In this document: positions 38,030-48,589 of the stretch, in pieces
Layout of the letters: each line of letters starts with the position of its first letter
How positions within the stretch are numbered: position 1 is the stretch's first letter
From: Arthrospira sp. PCC 9108
GTDB lineage: Bacteria; Cyanobacteriota; Cyanobacteriia; Cyanobacteriales; Microcoleaceae
Assembly (NCBI GenBank): GCA_016745315.1
Contig: CP066886.1
Coordinates: 2,604,501-2,668,500, forward strand
DNA: 64,000 bases
Reading direction: 5' to 3'
Notes under the pieces: model-generated
What the model saw: the letters and a program-made list of their open reading frames with translations, nothing else
Told to the model about the DNA's origin: nothing
The model's database searches: none
Position numbers and translations under genes: made by a program

Positions 38030-40507
38030 ATGATTGACCAACTTTTAGATGGACGGTATCAGATCCTAGAGATAATCAGGTCGGGGGAATTTGGGAGTAC
38101 CTATCTAGCCAAAGATACCCGTCGCCCTGGGGAACCTATATGCTTTGTCAAGCATCTACGATTTTTGGTAGAAGATCCCCAATTATTTAAGAATACTTAC
38201 CGTCGCTTTCAACAGGAAGCCGAGGTTCTAGAAAAGTTATCCCACCACGACCAAATCCCCCAACTGCTGGCTTATTTTGAACAAAACCAGGAATTTTATC
38301 TGGTCGAATCCTATATAAATGGACAGTCCCTAGCCCAGGAAATTTTACCCGGTCAACCTTTATCAGAAAATTCGGTAATTGCCATCGTCTCAGAAGTTCT
38401 AGAAATTCTTAATTTTGTTCATGATCAAGGAGTAATTCACCGGGATATTAAACCTAGTAATCTGCTGAGGCGGGATGCAGATCAAAAAATTATGTTATTA
38501 GATTTTGGGGCGGTTAAAGAAATTGGTTTTAACCAAAATAATAATCCTCCTACGGCGAGAATTGGCACTTTAGAATATATGCCCATCGAGCAATTCGAGT
38601 GTAATCCTCGCTTGAATAGCGATATTTATGCCCTGGGAATGATTGCTATTCAAGCATTAACTGGAATGGCAGCTTATGAATTACGAAAAATTCGAGAAAA
38701 TTATCCGACCAATGCTGGGGAATTATTCTGGCGAGATTTAGCCATTGTTAGTCCTGAGTTTGCCGAGATTATCGATCGCATGGTTAAACCAGACTACCGA
38801 GAAAGATATCAGTCAAGCGAGGCAGTTTTGGCAGATATTAATAATCTCAGTAATCCTTCTCAAACTGATGCGAATAAACTCGAAAGATACCGAGAAGAAG
38901 TTAAGCGCATCTGCAATTATGAAGGGGAAATATCAGTAGTAGGTCGCCAAATTTTAGAAGAGCTACGAGTGAGTTTACAAATCTCCGAACCCCAAGCCAA
39001 AGCCATGGAAGACGAGATTCTTAATCCTTACCGTCGAGATCACCAGAAAGGCGATCGCTATCAACAAGCCCTGACCGAAGCCATTATACAGCAATATCCA
39101 TTAGCCAAGAAAACCAGAGCAGAATTAGACCGACTGCAAAAAATGTTGGGAATTTCTGATCAGGATATGGCTATCATTGAAGCCAATATTTTACAATACC
39201 CGTTAACCAGAGAAACCAGAGAAGAATTAAGGCGACTTCAGCAGTTATTAGGTCTTTCTGATGATCATGTAGCTTTGATAGAGGCTCAAATTTTACCGGA
39301 ATCTTGGTTAAATCAGATTTTAAGCCAATTAAATCCCGATCACGATCGTCTTCTGTCCTGGCGTTGGGGATTGGTCATTAGTGGAATTATCATAGCTATT
39401 ATCGGTTTAGGTTGGGGATTATATCAATATAATAACTGGATACAATCCCGAGCACAAGCCGATATTAAAGAACAACTTGATACCGAAAAAATTAACTATA
39501 TTCAGTCATTATTAGCCGCCAATAACTATCAAGATTGTATTACCGCTGCCCAAACCTTTCCAGAGTCTTCACCTCAGTATGCTGTCGCCCAGGAGTTACT
39601 CAGCCAATGTCAAGATGTGATTAGCTGGAAACAAGCAAAAGTTAACACATTCCCCATTCATACAGCCGCCGTCCAGTCCGTTGCCGTCAGTCCTGATGGT
39701 AGGATAATTGCTAGTGGTAGCCGAGATAACACCACCAGACTTTGGCATATAGAAACCGGGGAAGTGCTGCAAAATTTTGTAGGCAATTCATCAGCTATTC
39801 TCTCCGTAGATTTTAGTAATGATGGCTTATCATTAGCAGCCGGGACTCAACTATCTCAGGTGATAGAATGGAATCTGGAAACCATTGAATGGTATCCTCC
39901 ATTAGTGGGAGCATCTCCCATTGAAGCTCTACAAATTAGCCCTGATAATAGAGCGATCGCCACCGGAAGTGCTGATGGTAATGTGCGAGTTTGGAATCGG
40001 AGAACTGGGTTAATTTTATATAACAATAATCAGCATTCAACCATTGTTTATTCCGTAGCATTTACCCCCAATGGCCGTTGGTTGGTTACTGGTTCAGGGG
40101 ATGGCAATATTCACATTATTGATTGGCAGATAGATCAGTTACGCCATAGATTTCCAGGACATACCGGAGAAGTGCGATCGCTTGCGATTACCCCTGATGG
40201 TCTGCAAATTGTCAGTGGTGGTACAGATAACAATATCAAAATCTGGAACCTAATAACAGCAGAAGAAGCGAGAACCCTAACAGGTCATAGAGGCGCAGTT
40301 ATTGCCGTAGCTGTCAGTCCTGATGGCACACAAATTGCTAGTAGTAGTCGCGATAGAACCGTCAAAATATGGGACTTAGAAACTGGGGAATTACTTAATA
40401 CTTTAACTAACCCTCAAGCTGTAGTTAATTCTCTAGTTTTTGGTATTAATTCCGCCACCTTAATCGGAGGCACCCAGGATGGAATGGTTGTAGTCTGGCA
40501 GCGATAA
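38030..40507 (+). CDS. Ser/Thr protein kinase with transmembrane segment and WD40 repeats (first of tandem pair)
   Basis: About 825 residues when started at ATG 38030, which lies after AGGA and matches the start of its paralog; a start at 37997 adds eleven residues. The kinase domain (about 8-275) has the glycine loop SGEFGSTYLAKD, IHRDIKPSNLL and LLDFGAVKE. The linker contains two roughly 35-residue helical repeats (YPLAKKTRAELDRLQ and YPLTRETREELRRLQ). A membrane helix at about 440-460 separates a C-terminal extracytoplasmic propeller of seven WD40 units, for example IASGSRDNTTRLW. Probably senses at the propeller and phosphorylates cytoplasmic targets. The paralog follows 374 bp downstream. 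Confidence 0.92.
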   Translation: MIDQLLDGRYQILEIIRSGEFGSTYLAKDTRRPGEPICFVKHLRFLVEDPQLFKNTYRRFQQEAEVLEKLSHHDQIPQLLAYFEQNQEFYLVESYINGQSLAQEILPGQPLSENSVIAIVSEVLEILNFVHDQGVIHRDIKPSNLLRRDADQKIMLLDFGAVKEIGFNQNNNPPTARIGTLEYMPIEQFECNPRLNSDIYALGMIAIQALTGMAAYELRKIRENYPTNAGELFWRDLAIVSPEFAEIIDRMVKPDYRERYQSSEAVLADINNLSNPSQTDANKLERYREEVKRICNYEGEISVVGRQILEELRVSLQISEPQAKAMEDEILNPYRRDHQKGDRYQQALTEAIIQQYPLAKKTRAELDRLQKMLGISDQDMAIIEANILQYPLTRETREELRRLQQLLGLSDDHVALIEAQILPESWLNQILSQLNPDHDRLLSWRWGLVISGIIIAIIGLGWGLYQYNNWIQSRAQADIKEQLDTEKINYIQSLLAANNYQDCITAAQTFPESSPQYAVAQELLSQCQDVISWKQAKVNTFPIHTAAVQSVAVSPDGRIIASGSRDNTTRLWHIETGEVLQNFVGNSSAILSVDFSNDGLSLAAGTQLSQVIEWNLETIEWYPPLVGASPIEALQISPDNRAIATGSADGNVRVWNRRTGLILYNNNQHSTIVYSVAFTPNGRWLVTGSGDGNIHIIDWQIDQLRHRFPGHTGEVRSLAITPDGLQIVSGGTDNNIKIWNLITAEEARTLTGHRGAVIAVAVSPDGTQIASSSRDRTVKIWDLETGELLNTLTNPQAVVNSLVFGINSATLIGGTQDGMVVVWQR

Positions 40508-40881
40508 TCTGGCGTTATGGGGGGTTCACCATCAGGATTTTAGCTGTAGGGGATGGCAACCACAGACCATTACCCCTAGGGGTATCCAGTACCCAGCACC
40601 ATCTGAAGTTGTTGCCCGAAACCCAAGCATTGAAGAAATTTTAGGCTGCCAGACTTTTTGGTATAAGTCTATAAAAAACGTTCCACAATTTAGATATAAA
40701 TTTTCTCATCAATATGATATAGTAGTAATCAAATTAGTATCTTTGAGCTAATCATACTATCAGGGAGTTTGCTACATATCTATCTGAGTCTACTAGACCC
40801 GGATCAACTATCATCAAATACTTGTAACAATTATAGTGTTACTGTCTATGGGTTTAATTTACATCAGTATTTACATGGATC
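40508..40881. other. Intergenic region between the paralogous kinase genes
   Basis: The 374-bp gap holds a perfect 14-base palindrome TACCCCTAGGGGTA at 40571-40584 and, further right, AT-rich DNA that probably includes the promoter of the second kinase. AGGGGATGG near 40550 can pair with CCAT and CCCCT up to the palindrome, so a hairpin may end the first transcript. No small gene was recognised. Confidence 0.4.
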
Positions 40882-43293
40882 ATGATTGACCAACTTTTAG
40901 ACAGACGGTATCAAATCCTAGAGGTGATTGAGTCTGGGGATCTAGGTAGTACGTTTTTAGCAATAGACACCCGTCGACCTGGGGAATGCCTCTGCTTTAT
41001 CAAACATTTGCGACTTTTGGTAGAAGATATCCAGCTACTGAATATTGCCCGTCGTCGGTTTCGCCAGGAAGCCAAGATTATGGAAAAATTATCCAGACAT
41101 GAGCAAATTCCGCAACTTTTAGCTTATTTTGAGGAAAACGAAGAATTTTATCTAGTGGAGTCTTACACTCCTGGTCATCTCATCTCTGATGAATTTTGGC
41201 CCGGTCATCCCCTATCAGAAAATCTGGTAATTCAGATAATTTACGATGTCCTAGAAATCCTGACTTTTGTCCATAGATTCGGAGTAATTCACCGAGATAT
41301 TAAACCTAGTAATTTACTCAGGCGAGACTCGGACGGAAAGTTAATGCTATTGGATTTTGGGGCGGTTAAAGAAATTGGTTTGAGTCAAAATCATAACCCC
41401 CCCACAGGTCCCATTGGAACCATAGAATATATGCCTATTGAGCAGTTCGAGTGTAACCCCCGCCTCAATAGCGATATTTATGCCCTGGGTATAGTCGCTA
41501 TTCAAGCCTTAACCGGACTTCCTAGTTATGAATTATCACAACTGCGAGAAAATTATCATACTAACCCAGGACAGTTGTTCTGGAGGCATTTAACTATTGT
41601 TAGTTCCGAATTTGCCGACATTATAGATCGCATGGTGCAGTTGGACTATCGGGAAAGGTATCAATCGGCGGAAGAGGTTTTAACTGCTTTGCGAACCATG
41701 GGCGATCGCAGTCCCACCGATTTTAGTAAACTCCAAACTTACCGAGAAGAAATACAACGCTGCGCCAGTCATAAGGGTGATATTTCCGTAGTTGGTCGCC
41801 AAATTTTGGAGGAACTGCGAGTCACTTTAGAAATATCCAAGGAAGAAGCAGAAGCCTTAGAAGATGAAATACTTAATCCCTATCGTAAGTATCGTGAGAA
41901 GGGAGAACGTTACGAACAGGCATTAATAGCAGCAGTTAAACAGCAATATCCTTTGAGTGCTGAAACGCAAAATGAACTAGATAGATTCAAGGAATTGTTA
42001 GGTATTGATGATGAAGATGTCGAGGTGATTAAATCTCATATCTTACCCAAATCTGGGTGGAGTAAAATCTTAGATATCTTTGGATATAATCCCCGTACTG
42101 AAGTGGCTAATAAACAGCCTAAATCATCCGTCGCTTTTCGTCCGCGCCCGTCTTTTTTGTTGGTGATTGGGGGTATTTCTTTGGCGATCGCCCTGTTGCT
42201 TTTCCTGTTGTATCAATATCAAAGATGGCAACAGTTACAAGTAGCCAGAGCCAATCAACAACAACTTTATAGCCAACAGTTTCAGACAGTCGCCGATTTA
42301 GTACAAGCTGGAAACTACCAAAGTTGTATTACCCAAGCCCAACAAATTCCCCAATCTTCTAGCTATCATCCCCAAGCACAGACATTGCTGGAACAATGCC
42401 AAAATGTGGTTTATTGGAAACAGGCAGACCTAACAACTTTAGCCGGTCATACGGCCCCGGTAATGTCCGTAGCAGCTACTAATGATGGACAAATAATTGC
42501 TAGTGGTAGTCGGGATAATACTATCAAACTTTGGAATACACAAACCGGGGAAAATATCTCCACTCTCGCCGGAGATGGCTCGGCTATTCTGTCCGTAAAT
42601 TTTAGTAATGATGGCATTGAATTAGCATCCGGGACAGAATTTTGGCGGATTCTGGAATGGAATTTACAAACCAGAGAATTGTATTTACCATTGGAACACT
42701 CAGCCCCAATTTTGACAGTACAAATTAGCCCTAATAATAGAAATATTGCCTCTGGTAGTGCTGATAATACTGTGCGAGTTTGGGATCGCCGCACTGGACA
42801 AGTTTTGTATAACCATACTGAACACTCAGAAACAGTTTATGGGGTGGCATTTAGTCCTAATGGTCGCTGGCTAGTGACAGGTTCAGGCGATCGCACTATT
42901 CATGTGATTGATTTAGAAATGCGTGAGTTACGCCACCGTTTACAAGGACATAACGGAGAAGTGCGAACAGTCGCCATTACTCCTGATGGTGAAAATATCA
43001 TCAGTGGTAGTAGTGATAATACCATTAAAGTTTGGGACTTACAAACCGGGGAAGAAACCATAACCCTAACAGGCCATCAAGGGGAAGTTCTCTCCGTAGC
43101 CGTCAGTCCCGATGCTACTCAAATTGCCAGTAGTAGTCGCGATCGCACCGTCAAAATTTGGAACTTATCAACTGGAGACCTACTGAATACCTTAACAGAT
43201 ATTCCCGCCGTGATTAACTCTGTCTTTTTTGTTGATGATGAAACCTTAATAGGAGGCAGTGAAAACGGAACCGTTGCTATATGGAGGAGATAG
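40882..43293 (+). CDS. Ser/Thr protein kinase with transmembrane segment and WD40 repeats (second of tandem pair)
   Basis: An 803-residue paralog of the preceding gene. Kinase motifs are SGDLGSTFLAIDTRRPGE, IHRDIKPSNLL and LLDFGAVKEIG. The linker carries only one helical repeat (YPLSAETQNELDRFK) where the neighbour has two. A membrane helix near residue 430 (FLLVIGGISLAIALLLFLLY) is followed by a coiled segment and seven WD40 units such as IASGSRDNTIKLW and IASGSADNTVRVW. Near-identical blocks in both genes point to tandem duplication. It converges on the cyclase gene; CCCAT at 43311-43315 and ATGGG at 43321-43325 form a small dyad between them. Targets unknown. Confidence 0.92.
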   Translation: MIDQLLDRRYQILEVIESGDLGSTFLAIDTRRPGECLCFIKHLRLLVEDIQLLNIARRRFRQEAKIMEKLSRHEQIPQLLAYFEENEEFYLVESYTPGHLISDEFWPGHPLSENLVIQIIYDVLEILTFVHRFGVIHRDIKPSNLLRRDSDGKLMLLDFGAVKEIGLSQNHNPPTGPIGTIEYMPIEQFECNPRLNSDIYALGIVAIQALTGLPSYELSQLRENYHTNPGQLFWRHLTIVSSEFADIIDRMVQLDYRERYQSAEEVLTALRTMGDRSPTDFSKLQTYREEIQRCASHKGDISVVGRQILEELRVTLEISKEEAEALEDEILNPYRKYREKGERYEQALIAAVKQQYPLSAETQNELDRFKELLGIDDEDVEVIKSHILPKSGWSKILDIFGYNPRTEVANKQPKSSVAFRPRPSFLLVIGGISLAIALLLFLLYQYQRWQQLQVARANQQQLYSQQFQTVADLVQAGNYQSCITQAQQIPQSSSYHPQAQTLLEQCQNVVYWKQADLTTLAGHTAPVMSVAATNDGQIIASGSRDNTIKLWNTQTGENISTLAGDGSAILSVNFSNDGIELASGTEFWRILEWNLQTRELYLPLEHSAPILTVQISPNNRNIASGSADNTVRVWDRRTGQVLYNHTEHSETVYGVAFSPNGRWLVTGSGDRTIHVIDLEMRELRHRLQGHNGEVRTVAITPDGENIISGSSDNTIKVWDLQTGEETITLTGHQGEVLSVAVSPDATQIASSSRDRTVKIWNLSTGDLLNTLTDIPAVINSVFFVDDETLIGGSENGTVAIWRR

Positions 43294-43328
43294 CAATCAT
43301 GAAAAGACTACCCATTGATGATGGGCTA

Positions 43329-46300
43329 TCAACTTAATCCTTGATATATGGCAGTTAACTTAGCTTCTAGTTCCGGCGATTTTGCCGTGAAATGAATATA
43401 AAAATGACCTGGTGCTGCTGGATATTCTAACACCTTAGCATAGACATCTTCCGCACCAGAACCGCAAATATCACTACTGAAATTCAGCTTAATGTTAGTC
43501 AGAGGTAAAGGCAAATAAGCCTCATCTTCTGACTCAGCTTTAACCTTAGCTTCCCGCGCCGACAATTCCACAACAGTACCAGAAAAGACATTTTCCCCGA
43601 CGTGCTTTCCTTCCAAAACCGTATATTGTAAAGGGATAGGTTTTGGGAGAACCACAAATAACTCTTTTTCCCTTTTTAAATACAGATTATAAGGTACACC
43701 CACCCCTCCCAATTCATAAATAGTAATTGGTTTTTGTACCCCCTTGGGTTGCACCTGTTTTTCTCCGGTAATTTTCGCCATTCTCCCTACCGCTTCTAGG
43801 GTAGATTCAGAAATCAGAATTTGTCCTCCCGTGGTATAAGATTCAATCCGATAAGTTAAATTAACATTCTTACCCACCACCCCATATTTAGTTCGTTTTT
43901 CCGAACCAATATTACCAACTACCACCTCTCCCGTATGTACCCCAATTCCCATCTCTAAATTAGCATAACCCCAAGCCTTCATAGTTTGGTTAACCGACTC
44001 CATAGCCAACTGCATAGCCACCGCACAGGCGATCGCCCGCTGCGGGTCATCCTCACGCACATTAGGCGCACCAAATAGCACCAAAATTCCATCACCCATA
44101 AACTCATCAATTGTCCCATTATAATTAGTAATAATATCCGCCATAGTTGACAGATAAAAATTCAGAATCTTGACCACTTGTTCAGGATTTAAACGTTCAG
44201 AAGTTGCCGTAAATCCCCGCAAATCAGAAGTTAAAATCGTCAGAGTCCGTCGTTCTCCCCCCAACTCCAAACGCTCATGACTTTCTAACAAATTCGCCAC
44301 TACTGCATCAGTTACATAGCGCCCAAAAGTCTTGCGGATATGAGCCTTTTCGGTGCGGAGTTTTTTAATGCGGATATGGGTTTTAATCCGTGCCAGTAAC
44401 TCCTCTTTATTCAGAGGTTTAGATAAATAATCATTCGCGCCTAATTCCAGTCCCACCACTAAATCAGAAATCCGATTTTTCGCTGTTAACATCATAATTG
44501 GCAGTTGATGCGGCGGCCAATCTTCCCTAATTTTTTCCGTCACTTCATAACCAGTCATCCGAGGCATCATCACATCCAATAAAATCAGATCTGGAATAAA
44601 ACCAGACTCTAAAATTTCCAGTGCTTCCATACCATTAGTAGCCTGAGTAACAGCATAATTTTCCAAATAAAGATAATTCGCCAAAACCTGTAAATTAATG
44701 GGGTCATCATCAACAATCAGAATTTTAAACTGATTGCTATCTGGAGACAACTTAGACCCCGCCATAGATTGATGATTTTCAGTTTCTGGTATGGCAGCAT
44801 CCCACAATACATCAGCATTCACCAGCGCCGCCTCATTAACCAGTAGTGAGTCCGGCTTAACAATAGTTTCTGGTATTTCCTCACTTATAGGAAGGGTAAA
44901 GGAAAAAGTAGAACCGGAGTCCACCACTGAATCTAACCATATTTTACCCTGGTGTAATTCCACCAACTGTTTAGTAATAGCTAAACCCAAACCCGTGCCG
45001 CCATATTGTCGCGCCGTTGAGCCATCACCCTGTTCAAAGGATTCAAAAATACGATGATGTTTGTCTGGGGGAATACCAATGCCAGTATCATAAATATTAA
45101 TCACAGCAGTGGAGTGATTTACCTCTGTATCTAACACCGAGGCGGTAATTTTCACAGTTCCCGAATCCGTAAACTTAATGGCATTACCAATTAAATTATA
45201 CAGAATCTGTTGCAGGCGATTTTCATCAGCATTAACCGCCGGAAAATCAGCAGGTATTTCATTAATTAACTCAATATCTTTATTGCCAATTAGAGGTTTA
45301 CTTAGCACTACAATCACTTCCACAATTTCGCGAAGACCTAAAGGTTGCAGTTTTAGCTCTAAGGTTTGATGGCGCAATTTAGAGAAGTCAAGAATATCAT
45401 TAACTAGAGTAGATAAACGATGTCCACTTTTAGCAATCATAGACAAGTTTTGGCGCTGAAGTTCTGTTAAAGGTCCCCCCACACCATCAAGCATTGATTC
45501 AGACAAGCCAATCATACCATTAAGGGGAGTACGCAGTTCATGGGATGTATTAGCGAGAAACTCATCTTTGAGTTCATCCATACGCTTGAGAGCATCGTTT
45601 TTCTCTTTTAATTGCTTGGTAAAGTTTTGACGTTCCATCTCGGCTTGTCGGCGCTGAGTAATATCTTCAAAAACTGCAATTCCATAAACAATAGCTTCAT
45701 CACTATCAAAAATTGGTGTAGCCATTAGGGAACAGCAAATAGTTTGATCTGGGTGACGAATTTCTATATTTTCAATGGGAACAATTTTGCCTTTTAATGC
45801 TCTAATTAATGGTAATGCTTTGGTAGGATAAACCTGGTCTGTGCCATTTAAATATAAATTATTTATGCCGGCAAAATCTTCTAAGGATACCTCTGGTATA
45901 TGTTCATGCCTGAATAAATCTTTTAACTTTTGATTGGCATAATATATATTGCCATTTTTATCATATACTAAAACCCCAACTGGCAAGGCTTCCAGGAATT
46001 GTTTAAGCCAATATTCTCGGTCATAAAGCTGGCGATTTAAGGCTTTGCTGATGTTATTCTGTTCTTCTAATTCACTAAAAGATTGCCGAATCTGCGCCGC
46101 CATTTGATTAAAAGATTGAGCCAGTTCTCCGACTTCTTGACAACGGGAAATATTGACGCTATGTTCCCAATCACCTTGGGCAAATTTCCGGGCAGCTTTA
46201 TTTAAGTTAACTAGGGGTCTAGTGACGCGACGAGCCATGAACATACCGATAAAAATAGTAATAGCTAAAGCCACAAGAGATAGCATAAAAGTGATTCTAG

Positions 46301-47339
46301 CATTATGATTAATTATGCCCAAAAAATCCGACTCTGGCATCACTACGACAATCAGCCAATTTAACCCCCATTTATCCTGATAACGCACGACATCAAGAAA
46401 CTGCTTTTCTCCGTTGATATAAAAGCTACTTTGATGGCTGGTTTTAATCTGGCTTAAATGTTCAAAATTTTGGCTAAAATATGCTGCTGTGCCGCTAATT
46501 AATGGGTGATTAACCTGGGAGACATGCAGGCGTTTATCTACATTTTGATCATCGATTGTATAGGGGGGAAAATTGGTGGAGGAAGCCACTAATAAACCGG
46601 AGGATTCCAAAATAAAAACTTCCCCATTGGGGCTAACTTCCAAACCTCCCAAAAAATCATTAATTAAAGTTAGCACAAAATCCACCCCAATCACGCCGAT
46701 AAATTGACCTTGACTGTCAGAAAGTGGATGGGATGCAGTAATCCCTAATTTACCATTGGGAAAGGCATAAATTGGACTCCAATTTGGTGCATTTAAGGCG
46801 AGAGTTTTAGTGTACCAAGGTCGGATTCGCGGGTCATAGATAGTTTGATTATAAAAATCACCTCGCGCGCCTTCTGGTGTGATCAGATAATATAAGCGAT
46901 TCGGTGATTCTTCGACACTTTTGGCTCGAAAAGAACCATCAGATTCCCGACTCACATAAATAAATTGCCCTTGTTCATTGCCAATATAGACAGCATAGAC
47001 ATTCTCAAAAAGTTGTATAATTCTCCATAAGACCTTTTCGGAACCCTCGATATCAGCAAAGCTAATATCTCCTTGAATAGTATCTTTAATCAGAATTTCA
47101 GATAAAAGATGGGGACGTTGTAATAATTTGGCTAGATTACTTTTGACGCGATTAGTTGCTTGCTCACTCAGTTGGTTAGCTATATCCATAACCGCCTGCT
47201 GACCGTTGCGCCAAGATAGATATCCTGTGACTCCCACTGTGGCGAATAGCTGAAGCACAAAAGGGACAATAATTATCTGTTTGAGAGGGACTTGCTCAAA
47301 TAGGTTAGAGGTTCTCTGCTGCAAGAATTTGATTAACAT
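43329..47339 (-). CDS. Membrane-bound hybrid histidine kinase with class III nucleotide cyclase domain
   Basis: A 1336-residue sensor. Order: helix at 22-42, Cache-type extracytoplasmic region, second helix near 350, HAMP, PAS (about 455-570), HisKA with SHELRTPLNGMIGL, HATPase with DTGIGIPPD and GTGLGLAITKQL, receiver with ILIVDDDPINLQV and LLDVMMPRMTGYE, then a cyclase domain. Cyclase metal positions are intact in TSDLRGFTATSE and IDEFMGDGILVLFGAP, and VVGNIGSEKRTKYGVVG follows. It probably makes cAMP under control of its own phosphorelay; ATP versus GTP preference was not determined. A further roughly 110-residue beta-rich tail after 1215 is loosely PilZ-like. A related N-terminal segment occurs in the hybrid kinase at 25-29 kb. 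Confidence 0.93.
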   Translation of the reverse strand: MLIKFLQQRTSNLFEQVPLKQIIIVPFVLQLFATVGVTGYLSWRNGQQAVMDIANQLSEQATNRVKSNLAKLLQRPHLLSEILIKDTIQGDISFADIEGSEKVLWRIIQLFENVYAVYIGNEQGQFIYVSRESDGSFRAKSVEESPNRLYYLITPEGARGDFYNQTIYDPRIRPWYTKTLALNAPNWSPIYAFPNGKLGITASHPLSDSQGQFIGVIGVDFVLTLINDFLGGLEVSPNGEVFILESSGLLVASSTNFPPYTIDDQNVDKRLHVSQVNHPLISGTAAYFSQNFEHLSQIKTSHQSSFYINGEKQFLDVVRYQDKWGLNWLIVVVMPESDFLGIINHNARITFMLSLVALAITIFIGMFMARRVTRPLVNLNKAARKFAQGDWEHSVNISRCQEVGELAQSFNQMAAQIRQSFSELEEQNNISKALNRQLYDREYWLKQFLEALPVGVLVYDKNGNIYYANQKLKDLFRHEHIPEVSLEDFAGINNLYLNGTDQVYPTKALPLIRALKGKIVPIENIEIRHPDQTICCSLMATPIFDSDEAIVYGIAVFEDITQRRQAEMERQNFTKQLKEKNDALKRMDELKDEFLANTSHELRTPLNGMIGLSESMLDGVGGPLTELQRQNLSMIAKSGHRLSTLVNDILDFSKLRHQTLELKLQPLGLREIVEVIVVLSKPLIGNKDIELINEIPADFPAVNADENRLQQILYNLIGNAIKFTDSGTVKITASVLDTEVNHSTAVINIYDTGIGIPPDKHHRIFESFEQGDGSTARQYGGTGLGLAITKQLVELHQGKIWLDSVVDSGSTFSFTLPISEEIPETIVKPDSLLVNEAALVNADVLWDAAIPETENHQSMAGSKLSPDSNQFKILIVDDDPINLQVLANYLYLENYAVTQATNGMEALEILESGFIPDLILLDVMMPRMTGYEVTEKIREDWPPHQLPIMMLTAKNRISDLVVGLELGANDYLSKPLNKEELLARIKTHIRIKKLRTEKAHIRKTFGRYVTDAVVANLLESHERLELGGERRTLTILTSDLRGFTATSERLNPEQVVKILNFYLSTMADIITNYNGTIDEFMGDGILVLFGAPNVREDDPQRAIACAVAMQLAMESVNQTMKAWGYANLEMGIGVHTGEVVVGNIGSEKRTKYGVVGKNVNLTYRIESYTTGGQILISESTLEAVGRMAKITGEKQVQPKGVQKPITIYELGGVGVPYNLYLKREKELFVVLPKPIPLQYTVLEGKHVGENVFSGTVVELSAREAKVKAESEDEAYLPLPLTNIKLNFSSDICGSGAEDVYAKVLEYPAAPGHFYIHFTAKSPELEAKLTAIYQGLS

Positions 47340-47495
47340 AGGTTCAGATTACAAAGGGATGAAATAACAGGATGTTAGATCAAATCTGATTGATTACTAA
47401 TCATCCAAGTTCGTTTTGAGGTCGCCACCCTCGATCATAATGAGATGAACCCTAAACTATAGCTACAAGATACATTGGCATGATTTTTTCCCCGG

Positions 47496-48326
47496 TTATT
47501 GAGGGTCGGAAAGTTCCAAAACACCAGCTTTCCAGGGATTGAATATAATCATATCAGATCCAATGACGGCATTACGAGCTACAAGCTGACCATCACTATC
47601 TCGGATTTCCAGACGAGTAAAATCGAGCGATCGCACTTGGTTAAATAATTTATTAGCCAAACGACTTTGATACTTAGATTCTAGCTGAAACCATCGATCG
47701 CTCACTTCAACTTCTAATAAACTCCCGGCAAAATTCGCTTTAACTGACCCAATCAAATCCTCGCCATAGGCCTTACTTAGTTTAGCAAGGCGATCGCGAA
47801 TTGAGTTAGTTAAAGAAGGTTCCACAGTCAAAGTAGATGCCATCAAACCCACAGGTTCCGCCGCCTTGGGGGTAATTAGTTCTGGAGGTAAACGACCCGG
47901 ATCTATTTCGGTTTCCGGGTTAAGGGGTTCGGCTTCAGGAACTTCTGGGGTTTCGGGTTCGGTTTCGGGTTCGGAAATAGTTTCCGCAGTGACCGGAGCC
48001 GGTGGTGTCTCCGTTGTGGTCACTGGTGGGATATCCTCAACTCTCTGATAATTGGTAGCTGTTTCCGGTCCAGACTTAGAGAACAGCAGTAGTCCTATAC
48101 CAAATATTACTAATAAAATTGCACCCCACCACCAAACGGAACCACGGCGGCGACGGGGACCTTGAGGAGCGGCTTCCAATTGGTCAATGGTGGCTTCTGA
48201 AATTTTAATGATTTTCCGCAATAATGCGATCGCCAAATCCCGCCAAGGGTGACGTTGAGACCTTGGCGGTGGTGAATAGCGTTGAGGTCCCTTGGGTTGA
48301 GAAGGCTGCGATCGTTCCGTAGACAT
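47496..48326 (-). CDS. Hypothetical single-pass membrane protein with Pro/Glu-rich linker
   Basis: A 276-residue protein of unknown function. A basic, proline-rich N-terminus (about 1-60) is followed by one membrane helix at about 65-82 (WWWGAILLVIFGIGLLLF). A linker of repeated PET/PEV-type residues spans roughly 95-145. A globular C-terminal domain (about 165-276) includes IRDRLAKLSKAYGEDLIGSV and LEVEVSDRWFQLESKYQSRL, a mixed alpha/beta pattern. Topology suggests that the C-terminal domain is extracytoplasmic. It is a single gene between the cyclase and the zinc-ribbon gene, with HIP1 sites in it. No homolog family was recognised by eye. Confidence 0.75.
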   Translation of the reverse strand: MSTERSQPSQPKGPQRYSPPPRSQRHPWRDLAIALLRKIIKISEATIDQLEAAPQGPRRRRGSVWWWGAILLVIFGIGLLLFSKSGPETATNYQRVEDIPPVTTTETPPAPVTAETISEPETEPETPEVPEAEPLNPETEIDPGRLPPELITPKAAEPVGLMASTLTVEPSLTNSIRDRLAKLSKAYGEDLIGSVKANFAGSLLEVEVSDRWFQLESKYQSRLANKLFNQVRSLDFTRLEIRDSDGQLVARNAVIGSDMIIFNPWKAGVLELSDPQ

Positions 48327-48589
48327 ATTGGAGTTTCCATCAAGGCTGCTGCATAGTAGCTATCGCTCAATTTACCTTAGCGATCGCCACTTATCAATTT
48401 TCCGCACCACCGAAAATTGTAGATCCCCAATACCCTCGTGATTAGTTGGAGTTGATGGTTTTGGTGATGGAGTGAGATGGTAATGACCCGGCCAGGGTAT
48501 ATTGCAGCCTTTTGTGGATAGGACCCGGATTTAGCCAAAAGGTATCGTATATATAAATTAGCGATACTACTGCCTTTGAGTTTGAAAAA

